16,549 bases of DNA from Syntrophaceae bacterium CG2_30_49_12 (GTDB lineage Bacteria > Desulfobacterota > Syntrophia > Syntrophales > CG2-30-49-12), in the NCBI GenBank assembly GCA_001873675.1, contig MNZP01000099.1, positions 15,276 to 31,824 of the forward strand. Direction: 5' to 3'. The position numbers were made by a program, and so were the translations under genes. Shown piece by piece: positions 1 to 6,649 of the stretch. Under the pieces are notes generated by a model. That model made no database searches, had not been told where the DNA came from, and was given only the letters and a program-made list of their open reading frames with translations. Position 1 is the stretch's first letter; the number at the start of each line of letters is the position of its first letter.

Positions 1-462
1 TTCATGACTTATCTCGTCTTTGCCTACGCGGTAGGAAACACCAAAATTGCCGGTTACCTGCAAATACCCTACGTCGCGGGGACGGGTGAGCTTAGCATTT
101 TCTGCGGCGCCATTGTTGGCGCCGGTATTGGTTTCCTCTGGTACAACGCCTATCCGGCCCAGGTTTTCATGGGAGATGTGGGATCCCTTTCCCTCGGTGG
201 CGCCCTGGGGACCCTTGCCATCCTGACAAAACAGGAAATTCTCCTTGCCATTGTGGGAGGGGTTTTTGTGTTGGAGGCCCTTTCGGTCATCTTTCAGGTT
301 GGTTGGTTTAAAATATCTCAAGGGAGGCGCATCTTCAGAATGGCGCCGATCCATCATCACTTCGAGTTGAAGGGATGGCCGGAACCCAAAGTCATTGTAC
401 GGTTCTGGATCATCTCTATTCTGCTTGCCCTTCTGGCTATCAGTACACTGAAATTAAGGTGA
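1..462 (+). CDS. mraY: MraY, phospho-MurNAc-pentapeptide transferase (3' part)
   Basis: This integral membrane enzyme transfers phospho-MurNAc-pentapeptide from UDP to undecaprenyl phosphate, giving lipid I. The 5' end is cut off by the window edge: the frame is open from base 1 and the first visible ATG is internal. About 153 residues remain of a family usually near 360. Visible signatures are NAYPAQVFMGDVGSLSLG, whose Asp corresponds to the third catalytic/Mg-binding aspartate of the family, and the MAPIHHHFELKGWPE histidine motif near the C-terminus, followed by a final hydrophobic helix. Several hydrophobic segments lie between these motifs. The gene is followed after 26 bases by murD, the usual dcw order. 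The identification is secure; the missing N-terminus lies outside the window. Confidence 0.96.
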   Translation, partial: FMTYLVFAYAVGNTKIAGYLQIPYVAGTGELSIFCGAIVGAGIGFLWYNAYPAQVFMGDVGSLSLGGALGTLAILTKQEILLAIVGGVFVLEALSVIFQVGWFKISQGRRIFRMAPIHHHFELKGWPEPKVIVRFWIISILLALLAISTLKLR

Positions 463-488
463 AGGAAGGGAGGGGGAAAAAGATTAGT

Positions 489-1832
489 ATGGATCTGGCA
501 GGAAAGAGAATATTGGTCATCGGCCTTGGAAAAACAGGCATTGCAGCCGCCCGCTTTCTTGTCGGGCAAGGCGCCATTGTGACCGTAACCGATGAGAAAC
601 CCCTTGCAGAATGGGAGGGAACCCTTCGTGAGATAGGTGATTTACATACAAATCTGAAAATAGGCAGTTATGACTCCGATTCTCTATCACGAACGGATAT
701 GGTCATCCCCTCTCCCGGCGTGCTTCCCTTTAATCCACTTCTGTCCGAAGCGGTGAGGAGAAAGATACCGATTTTAAGCGAGATCGAGCTTGCCTTTAGA
801 TTTTTGAAACGACCGATGATTGCTATCACCGGCACCAACGGAAAAACAACCACAACCCATCTCATGGGAGAGATCCTGAAAAAGAGCGGAAAGAAGGTTT
901 CTGTGAGAGGAAACATCGGTGATCCACTGATCGGTTACGTAGAGGGGAAACAGGATGAGGATTACGTGGTGGTTGAGGTCAGCAGTTTTCAATTGCAGTG
1001 GATGCAGTATTTTCACCCGTTTATAGCGATCCTCCTGAACACTACCCGTGACCATGTCAATTATCACGGCACCTTTGAGGCATATTGCCGGGTCAAGGAA
1101 AGGATCTTCGAGAATCAAACGGTCGGAGACCTCGCCATTCTCAATGCCGACGATCCCCGGTCAGAGTCCCTGTCAAAAAGAATCGCCGCCAGGATCCGTT
1201 ATTTCAGTTCGTCCTCCACGTTGCAGAACGGTATATTCCTCCATGGCAGCTCGCTTTCGTACTGTGGTGACGGTAAGAGGGAGGAGTATCCCCTTGCCAT
1301 GGTCAAGATACCGGGGAAACATAATATCGAAAACATCATGGCCACGGTGATTGCCGCCAGAGAATGCGGATGCTCACCTGCCGATATCATCAGCGCCGTT
1401 CTCGACTTTCAGGGGGTGCCGCACAGGATAGAATTTGCGGGTGAAAAAAACGGGGTAGCATTTTACGACGATTCCAAGGGAACCAATGTGGGTGCGGTAA
1501 TGAGGGCGCTGGAAACATTCCCCCGCCCCATTATCTTACTGATGGGAGGCAGGGATAAGGAGGGTGATTTCAAGACCCTGATCCCTCCTATCAAAGAGAA
1601 GGTCAAGGAACTGCTTCTTTTTGGAGAAGCAAGAGAGAGGATAAACACCCTCATCGGAGGTGTAGTTAAGACCGCACAGTTTGCCAAACTTGGAGAGGCA
1701 ATTGAGATGGCCTGGCAACATGCGTCTGCCGGTGATGTTGTCCTCCTCTCCCCTGGATGTGCAAGCTTTGATGAATTTTCAGATTACCGGGCAAGGGGAA
1801 GGTTCTTTAAAGAGGCGGTGAGAAACATATGA
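489..1832 (+). CDS. murD: MurD, UDP-MurNAc-L-alanine--D-glutamate ligase
   Basis: This cytoplasmic Mur ligase adds D-glutamate to UDP-MurNAc-L-Ala using ATP. The protein is 447 residues, normal for the family (about 440-450). The N-terminal Rossmann-like UDP-binding domain begins KRILVIGLGKTG. The ATP P-loop GTNGKTTTT lies at about residues 115-123. The C-terminal ligase domain shows DDSKGTN, MGGRDKEGDF and LLSPGCASFDEF. The frame is open upstream to an ATG at 375 inside mraY, but 489 is chosen because MDLAGKRILVIG matches the usual MurD start and a purine-rich GGAGGGGG (469-476) precedes it, at a rather long spacing of about 12. The stop overlaps the ftsW start in an ATGA, which suggests translational coupling. 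Confidence 0.96.
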   Translation: MDLAGKRILVIGLGKTGIAAARFLVGQGAIVTVTDEKPLAEWEGTLREIGDLHTNLKIGSYDSDSLSRTDMVIPSPGVLPFNPLLSEAVRRKIPILSEIELAFRFLKRPMIAITGTNGKTTTTHLMGEILKKSGKKVSVRGNIGDPLIGYVEGKQDEDYVVVEVSSFQLQWMQYFHPFIAILLNTTRDHVNYHGTFEAYCRVKERIFENQTVGDLAILNADDPRSESLSKRIAARIRYFSSSSTLQNGIFLHGSSLSYCGDGKREEYPLAMVKIPGKHNIENIMATVIAARECGCSPADIISAVLDFQGVPHRIEFAGEKNGVAFYDDSKGTNVGAVMRALETFPRPIILLMGGRDKEGDFKTLIPPIKEKVKELLLFGEARERINTLIGGVVKTAQFAKLGEAIEMAWQHASAGDVVLLSPGCASFDEFSDYRARGRFFKEAVRNI

Positions 1833-2935
1833 ACAGATTACCCTCTACAGAAAAGCGTCCGGATATTATTCTCATTTTCGTGACGTTGATCCTGATTACC
1901 ATCGGCACTGTCATGATATACAGCTCGAGTTCTATCCTTGCGATGGAGCGGTTTAAGGATGGACAGTATTTTATCAAAAAACAGATTTTTTTCGTCTTTC
2001 TCGGGTTGGGGATCATGGTCCTGTTGACAAAGATCCCTTACCATCACTTGAAAAAATTGGCATATCCCGGCATCCTGCTGTCGGTGGGTCTCCTTGTACT
2101 GCTCCTGATTCCTCCCTTTGGAATCCGGGCTGGGCATGCCACCCGGTGGCTCAGAACGGGTGTGTTTTCGTTTCAGGTCTCGGAAATGGCCAAGGTTTCC
2201 GTGGTACTCTTTCTCGCCCATTTTCTCTCGAGAAAGGCGGGTCATTTAAGGGAATTCAAAAGGGGGATTCTGATTCCCCTCTCCGTCACCTTGCTTATTG
2301 TCGGGCTAATCTTGTTGGAACCGGATTTTGGCACGGCAGCGATCACCGTCGTTATCCTGATCCTGATGCTATATTTATCCGGGAGCAGAATCCTACACCT
2401 TGCCGGTATAGCAGCGGCGTTTGTTCCCGTTGGGGTGTGGCTTGTCATCCACAAGAATTACCGCCTGGAAAGACTGATGAGTTTCTTTGACCCCTGGAAG
2501 GATCCCCTCAAATCAGGTTTTCATATCATTCAGTCGCTCCTCTCCTTTGGTTCCGGAGGCGCCTTTGGCGTGGGGCTTGGCGACAGCATGCAGAAACTTT
2601 TTTACCTCCCTGAGCCGCACACCGACTTTATACTGGCAGTTATCGCCGAGGAGATGGGCTTTATCGGGGTAGCCGTTATTATTTCCCTGTTTGTCGTTTT
2701 TATTGTCCGCGGTTTTCTCATCTCCCTCAGGGTCCCCGATCTCTTTGGCGCCCTTCTCGCTATAGGACTGACCATGATTATTGCCCTTGAGGCATTTATC
2801 AATATTGCCGGCGTGATGGGGTTGATTCCCATCAAGGGATTGGCGCTCCCCTTTATCAGCTATGGCGGGACATCACTGATTATGTCTCTGGCGGCAGTGG
2901 GGATTCTCCTGAACATCTCTTCCTGCCGGAAGTAA
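1829..2935 (+). CDS. ftsW: FtsW, SEDS-family septal peptidoglycan polymerase
   Basis: This polytopic membrane glycosyltransferase polymerises lipid II at the division septum together with a partner class B PBP. The protein is 368 residues, with about ten hydrophobic segments starting near residue 12. SEDS signatures include GHATRWL (about 103-108), LLEPDFGTA (about 162-170), HIIQSLLSFGSGG, and LPEPHTDF with D266 at the position of the conserved catalytic aspartate. Near the C-terminus is LPFISYGGTSL. Placement between murD and murG, with the ATGA overlap at 1829-1832, supports FtsW over its paralogue RodA. A hairpin repeat begins four bases after the stop codon. Confidence 0.95.
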   Translation: MNRLPSTEKRPDIILIFVTLILITIGTVMIYSSSSILAMERFKDGQYFIKKQIFFVFLGLGIMVLLTKIPYHHLKKLAYPGILLSVGLLVLLLIPPFGIRAGHATRWLRTGVFSFQVSEMAKVSVVLFLAHFLSRKAGHLREFKRGILIPLSVTLLIVGLILLEPDFGTAAITVVILILMLYLSGSRILHLAGIAAAFVPVGVWLVIHKNYRLERLMSFFDPWKDPLKSGFHIIQSLLSFGSGGAFGVGLGDSMQKLFYLPEPHTDFILAVIAEEMGFIGVAVIISLFVVFIVRGFLISLRVPDLFGALLAIGLTMIIALEAFINIAGVMGLIPIKGLALPFISYGGTSLIMSLAAVGILLNISSCRK

Positions 2936-2938
2936 AGA

Positions 2939-3018
2939 TAGGCTGAAGACTGAAGGTAGATAGACTGAAGGCTTTTCGAGATGTTTTATAGACTTCAGTC
3001 TTCAGCCTAAACACCTGA
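2939..3018 (+). repeat. Hairpin heptamer element, copy R1 (ftsW-murG gap)
   Basis: This copy fills nearly all of the 89-base ftsW-murG gap. A perfect 17-bp inverted repeat is formed by TAGGCTGAAGACTGAAG (2939-2955) and its reverse complement at 2993-3009. The arms are built from GGCTGAA and GACTGAA heptamers. The interior carries a further TAGACTGAAGG followed by a core, GGCTTTTCGAGATGTTTTA, shared with copies R2 and R3. The copy ends in AAACACCTGA, the start of the right terminal repeat best kept in R4, and lies six bases before the murG ATG. As RNA it would form a strong stem-loop between two essential genes. Confidence 0.9.
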
Positions 3019-3024
3019 TTTTTA

Positions 3025-4176
3025 ATGGGAACGGTTGTGAAGGTTATCATCGCAGGAGGAGGAACGGGAGGCCACCTTTTCCCAGGGATCGCCATCGCGG
3101 AGGAGTTCCAAAAGAGAGGACAAAAAAATATTGTTCTGTTCATTGGAACCGACAGAGGGCTGGAAAAGAAAGCCCTGAGAGAGATGGGATTTCCTTTGCG
3201 TACCCTTGACGTAGAGGGGATCAAAGGGAAAGGATTTGTAGAAAGGGGAAGGGCCTTGCTTAAGATTCCCCGAAGTTTGCTGCGATCTTTCAAGATTATC
3301 CGTGAGTTTCGTCCCGACATCGTCATTGGTGTCGGTGGTTATGCATCCGGACCTGCCGTGATCACGGCCCATTTTATGGGTGTCAAAACAGCCGTGGCAG
3401 AACAAAACGTCCTGCCGGGGATTACCAATAGGGTCCTGGGAAGGTTTGTGGATAAGGTGTTCTTAACCTTTTCGGAGACAAGAAAGTGGTTTCCGGAAAA
3501 AAAGGTCCTGGTTACCGGAAATCCTATCAGGGCGGCGTTTTTCTCAGGGATCAGGGATCAGGGGTCAGAGGTCGGGGGTCAGGGATCAGGGGTCAGGGGT
3601 CAGGGAGAAGGGAGAAGGGAGAAGGGAGAGAACTTTACAATTCTTGTCTTTGGTGGGAGCCAGGGTGCACATGTCATCAACGTGGCTCTCATCAATGCTG
3701 TGGGACATTTAAAAGATATGAGAGAGCGCTTAAGGATCATCCACCAGACGGGATATAATGACCTGGAAGAGGCGTCAAAGGTTTACCATGTTAAGGGGAT
3801 TGCCGCAGAGGTTTTCCCCTTTATTATGGATATGGCTTCGGCTTTCAGAAAGGCAGATTTACTGATCTGCAGGGCAGGGGCGACAACAGTTGCCGAAATC
3901 ACGGCCATGGGAAAGACGGCCATCCTGATACCCTTCCCCTTTGCCACGGGTGATCATCAGACGAAAAACGCTGAAGTCCTCGTGAAGGCGGGAGCGGCGG
4001 AAATGATCCCGGAAAAAGAACTCGAAGGCAAACGCCTGGCCGAGGTCATCCGGCGGTTTCACCGCCAGCCGGAGATGGTCAGGGAGATGGAGATAAAGTC
4101 AGCCGGGCTGGGCAATGTCAGAGCGGCGACGGATATTGTGGATGCGTGTATGGCGATGGTGAAAGGACTCAGGTAA
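3025..4176 (+). CDS. murG: MurG, lipid II synthase (GlcNAc transferase) with an internal heptapeptide repeat
   Basis: MurG is a peripheral membrane glycosyltransferase that adds GlcNAc to lipid I, giving lipid II. The N-terminal domain opens with KVIIAGGGTGGHLFPGIAIA, the glycine-rich loop. GVGGYASGPAV, AEQNVLPGITNR and VTGNPIR follow. The C-terminal UDP-GlcNAc domain has LVFGGSQGAH, RAGATTVAE and PFPFATGDHQTKNA. The protein is 383 residues, against 355 in E. coli. Residues 175-202 are encoded by an 84-bp tandem heptanucleotide array that occupies the stretch just after the inter-domain GNPIR; all conserved motifs on both sides are intact and in frame, so the gene is probably functional. The ATG at 3025 lacks a clear Shine-Dalgarno. 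A GTG at 3037 (giving M-KVIIAGGG) matches the usual family start better and is a real alternative. Hairpin repeats flank the gene on both sides. Confidence 0.95.
   Translation: MGTVVKVIIAGGGTGGHLFPGIAIAEEFQKRGQKNIVLFIGTDRGLEKKALREMGFPLRTLDVEGIKGKGFVERGRALLKIPRSLLRSFKIIREFRPDIVIGVGGYASGPAVITAHFMGVKTAVAEQNVLPGITNRVLGRFVDKVFLTFSETRKWFPEKKVLVTGNPIRAAFFSGIRDQGSEVGGQGSGVRGQGEGRREKGENFTILVFGGSQGAHVINVALINAVGHLKDMRERLRIIHQTGYNDLEEASKVYHVKGIAAEVFPFIMDMASAFRKADLLICRAGATTVAEITAMGKTAILIPFPFATGDHQTKNAEVLVKAGAAEMIPEKELEGKRLAEVIRRFHRQPEMVREMEIKSAGLGNVRAATDIVDACMAMVKGLR
3547..3630 (+). repeat. Twelve-unit GGGRTCA/GGGAGAA heptamer array inside murG
   Basis: Twelve consecutive 7-bp units can be read: GGGATCA, GGGATCA, GGGGTCA, GAGGTCG, GGGGTCA, GGGATCA, GGGGTCA, GGGGTCA, then GGGAGAA three times and GGGAGAG. 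The total of 84 bp is exactly 28 codons, so the murG frame is kept. Three units make seven codons, so the protein shows four heptapeptides: GIRDQGS, EVGGQGS, GVRGQGE and GRREKGE. The array contains no stop codon in any plus-strand frame. Confidence 0.95.
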
Positions 4177-4257
4177 ATAGGCTGAAGGCTGAAGGCTGAA
4201 GGCTTTTAGAGATGTTTTATAGCCTACAGCCTAACAGCCTATAGTCTGAGTAGTTAC
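4167..4257 (+). repeat. Hairpin heptamer element, copy R2 (murG-murC gap)
   Basis: Three tandem GGCTGAA units (4180-4200) are followed by GGCTTTTAGAGATGTTTTATAG, which matches the core of R1 and R3. On the right are AGCCTACAGCC and CAGCCTATAGTCTGAGTAGTTAC. Two nested pairings can be drawn: ACTCAG (4167-4172) with CTGAGT (4246-4251), and ATAGGCTG (4178-4185) with CAGCCTAT (4235-4242). The left edge overlaps the last codons and the TAA of murG, so the element may supply the present murG stop codon. The right edge lies three bases before an ATG in the murC frame. Confidence 0.88.
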
Positions 4258-4284
4258 GATATGACCAATGATAGAATAATCGGT

Positions 4285-5652
4285 ATGGAGAGAAGGGTGA
4301 AAGGCATCCATTTTGTGGGGATAGGCGGTATCGGCATGAGCGGCATTGCGGAGGTGCTCCTCAACCTCGGCTATACGATCAGCGGATCGGACCTCAACCC
4401 CTCCGATATTACTCAGCGACTGGCATCTCTCGGTATTAGGATTTTCAGCGGTCACCATGCCTCACATATCGGTGATACAGACGTGGTTGTCACCTCAACC
4501 GCTGTAAAGGCCGATAATCCCGAGGTGTTAGAGGCGCATAGAAGAAATATTCCGGTCATACCACGGGCGGAGATGCTTGCCGAGCTTTTAAAGATGAAGT
4601 TTTCCATCGCTGTATCGGGAAGTCACGGAAAAACAACAACCACCTCCATGGTGGCTACCGTACTTGCCTATGGCGGGCTTGACCCCACCATGGTGATCGG
4701 CGGGAAATTGGCCAGTATCGGCAGTAATGCGAAGATGGGAAGGGGGACGCTCATTGTAGCGGAGGCCGACGAAAGTGATGGCTCTTTTCTCAAACTGTCT
4801 CCCTCCCTCGCCGTGATTACCAATATTGATCTTGAGCATCTTGATTATTACCGGGACATGGGTGAGATCAAGGAGGCCTTCCTGCAGTTTGCCAATAGTG
4901 TCCCTTTTTACGGTTCCACGATACTCTGTGCTGACGATAGACATGTTCGAGATATACTTCCCAGGATAAAGAGAAGAACTATTACTTACGGTCTTGGCCC
5001 GCCGTCGGACTATCAGGCAAGGGATATATCGTTTACCGGATTCTCCACCCATTTTTCCCTTTATCACAAGGAAAATTTGCTGGGAGACGTAACATTGAAT
5101 GTCCCCGGCCTGTTCAACGTTTACAATGCCCTGGCAGTGATTGCCGTGGCCCGTGAACTCGAGATGGAATTTTCAACGATCAGAGAAGGACTTAAGAACT
5201 TCGTTGGAGTTCATCGCCGGTTGGAGGTCAAGGGAAAGGTCAGGGAGATCACCGTAATTGATGATTACGGCCATCATCCGACCGAAATTAGAGAAACCCT
5301 CGCCGCGGCGAGACAGGTGTGGAAGGAAAAGATTATCACGGTATTTCAACCCCACCGCTATACCCGGACAAAGACCCTCTTTCATGAATTTCTCACAGCC
5401 TTTTCCGACACTGATACCCTCATCGTAACCGATATCTACCCGGCCGGTGAAGAAGCGATAGAGGGCATAAACGCTATCGCTCTGTGTGAAGGTATCCAAG
5501 GAAGCGGTCAGACAGACGTCATTTATCTGTCAGGTTTCGACGAGATTGTTGACCATTTGCTTTTAATCGCCAAACCATCGGATATTGTCATTACCCTCGG
5601 TGCAGGAAACGTCTGGAAGATCGGTGAAGAGTTTCTGAGGAGGGCCACGTAA
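4285..5652 (+). CDS. murC: MurC, UDP-MurNAc--L-alanine ligase
   Basis: This cytoplasmic Mur ligase adds L-alanine to UDP-MurNAc, the first step of the stem peptide. The N-terminal domain shows GIHFVGIGGIGMSGIAEVL and SGSDLN. The P-loop GSHGKTTTTS is at about residues 112-121. EADESDGSFL, VITNIDLEHLDYY, DDYGHHPTEI and FQPHRYTRT follow in the expected order. From 4285 the protein is 455 residues. This ATG is preferred because it gives eight residues before HFVGIGGIGM, as is usual in the family. An in-frame ATG at 4261 would add eight residues, but it sits three bases after a repeat element. Neither start has a convincing ribosome binding site. The stop is followed directly by a short heptamer array. 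Confidence 0.95.
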   Translation: MERRVKGIHFVGIGGIGMSGIAEVLLNLGYTISGSDLNPSDITQRLASLGIRIFSGHHASHIGDTDVVVTSTAVKADNPEVLEAHRRNIPVIPRAEMLAELLKMKFSIAVSGSHGKTTTTSMVATVLAYGGLDPTMVIGGKLASIGSNAKMGRGTLIVAEADESDGSFLKLSPSLAVITNIDLEHLDYYRDMGEIKEAFLQFANSVPFYGSTILCADDRHVRDILPRIKRRTITYGLGPPSDYQARDISFTGFSTHFSLYHKENLLGDVTLNVPGLFNVYNALAVIAVARELEMEFSTIREGLKNFVGVHRRLEVKGKVREITVIDDYGHHPTEIRETLAAARQVWKEKIITVFQPHRYTRTKTLFHEFLTAFSDTDTLIVTDIYPAGEEAIEGINAIALCEGIQGSGQTDVIYLSGFDEIVDHLLLIAKPSDIVITLGAGNVWKIGEEFLRRAT

Positions 5653-5680
5653 GGGATCAGAGGTCAGAGGACAGGGGAGG
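5653..5680 (+). repeat. Short GGGRTCA-type heptamer array after murC
   Basis: Starting at the base after the murC TAA, the units GGGATCA, GAGGTCA, GAGGACA and GGGGAGG follow in register. They are the same family as the array inside murG. An 11-bp direct repeat, GGAGGGCCACG, flanks the block at 5639-5649 (the end of murC) and 5681-5691. The two copies are 42 bases apart, a multiple of both three and seven. Confidence 0.8.
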
Positions 5681-5684
5681 GGAG

Positions 5685-5704
5685 GGCCACGCTCTGTCGT
5701 GGCC
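5685..5704 (+). other. Small hairpin in the murB leader
   Basis: GGCCACG (5685-5691) and CGTGGCC (5698-5704) can form a perfect 7-bp stem with a six-base loop. It contains an in-frame GTG at 5699 that could serve as an upstream murB start. Pairing would hide this GTG while leaving the AAGGGG before the ATG at 5723 free, which favours the downstream start. No T-tract follows, so it is not an intrinsic terminator. Confidence 0.55.
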
Positions 5705-5722
5705 GTTGAAAAGGGGATCTGG

Positions 5723-6649
5723 ATGATAAGAGATGCACTGTTCCGGGAAGAATTGAAAAACATGATCTTAGGCCAGGTTCTCTTTGATGAGCCAACGGAT
5801 CGCTACACCTCGATCGGTGTCGGTGGTAAGGCCGACGTTATGATTTTACCGCAGGCTACGGAGGAACTTATACGGGTAGTTTCTTATCTCCAGGATCATC
5901 AGGTATCTTTTATTGCTGTCGGTAACTGGACAAATCTAATCGTGAAGGATGGAGGTTACAGGGGCGCCATCATCTGCCTGAAAGGACTTCATGAGATTAG
6001 TGTTGAGGATAAAGAAAACGATATGGTCTCCGTTTATGCAGAGGCAGGGGTTGCCCTGGGTGAAATCGTCAACCTGTCTGCCAACGAGGCTTTTGGCGGT
6101 ATCGAATTCTGTGCCGGCATCCCCGGGAGTGTGGGGGGGGGCATCAGGATGAATGCCGGCGCTTACGGAAGCGAGATCAAGGATATATTGGAATGGGTCA
6201 ACCTGTTAGAGAGGGGAGGAAAAATCCTCAAGGTCAGGAGAGATGATCTCGATTTTGCATACAGGAACCTTAACCTGCCGGAGGGATCAGTCATTACCGG
6301 CGCCTCGTTTCTCCTGAGGAGAGGGAAAAGGGAGGAGATACGGGAAAGAATTACCGAGACACTCGGTTTGCGGAAGAAAAAGCATCCCCTGGGGTATCGC
6401 AGCGCCGGTTCCATATTTAAGAATCCTCGAGGTATTCCCGCAGGTCAGTTAATTGATGAAATTGGTCTCAAGGGCGCCCGGATAGGGGATGCAAAGATAT
6501 CGGAGAAACATGGTAATTTCATTGTCAACCTGGGACACGCAAAGGCAGCCGATGTCCTTGCCTTGATTGAAATGGTAAAAGAGAGGGTTCTAAAAGAAAA
6601 GGGAATTACCCTCGAGGTCGAGGTCATGATCGTTGGGGATAATGGATGA
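5723..6649 (+). CDS. murB: MurB, UDP-N-acetylenolpyruvoylglucosamine reductase
   Basis: This FAD-dependent cytoplasmic reductase uses NADPH to convert UDP-GlcNAc-enolpyruvate to UDP-MurNAc. From 5723 it is 308 residues. Visible motifs are YTSIGVGGKAD (28-38), the FAD loop VGNWTNLIVKDGGYRG, GIPGSVGGGIRMNAGAYG (132-149), YRSAGSIFKNP with the probable catalytic S230, and the final LEVEV glutamate region. W69 stands where the family normally has Gly in the FAD loop (G-N/G-G-S/T-N). The ATG at 5723 is chosen because AAGGGG lies six bases upstream; a GTG at 5699 is the alternative. The stop overlaps the ftsQ start as ATGA. No ddl lies between them, although one often does in this cluster. Confidence 0.95.
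   Translation: MIRDALFREELKNMILGQVLFDEPTDRYTSIGVGGKADVMILPQATEELIRVVSYLQDHQVSFIAVGNWTNLIVKDGGYRGAIICLKGLHEISVEDKENDMVSVYAEAGVALGEIVNLSANEAFGGIEFCAGIPGSVGGGIRMNAGAYGSEIKDILEWVNLLERGGKILKVRRDDLDFAYRNLNLPEGSVITGASFLLRRGKREEIRERITETLGLRKKKHPLGYRSAGSIFKNPRGIPAGQLIDEIGLKGARIGDAKISEKHGNFIVNLGHAKAADVLALIEMVKERVLKEKGITLEVEVMIVGDNG

Noticed and set aside
375..488. Upstream extension of murD to the ATG at 375
   Set aside because: It would lie out of frame inside the conserved mraY C-terminus, and the added residues do not resemble MurD. The family start is at 489.
2024..2052. TTGACA inside ftsW as a promoter
   Set aside because: No acceptable -10 sequence lies 16-18 bp downstream, and the bases are explained by conserved coding sequence.
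2939..3018. R1 and R2 as classical Rho-independent terminators
   Set aside because: Strong stems exist but no T-run follows the right arms. Termination between essential dcw genes without new promoters would also be hard to tolerate. Attenuation remains possible.
3547..3630. Repeat array in murG as a CRISPR
   Set aside because: The units are 7 bp and contiguous with no spacers. It is a tandem heptamer array inside a coding frame.
4588..5067. Minus-strand open frame of 159 codons opposite murC
   Set aside because: Antisense to conserved MurC motifs including the P-loop, with no recognisable protein features.
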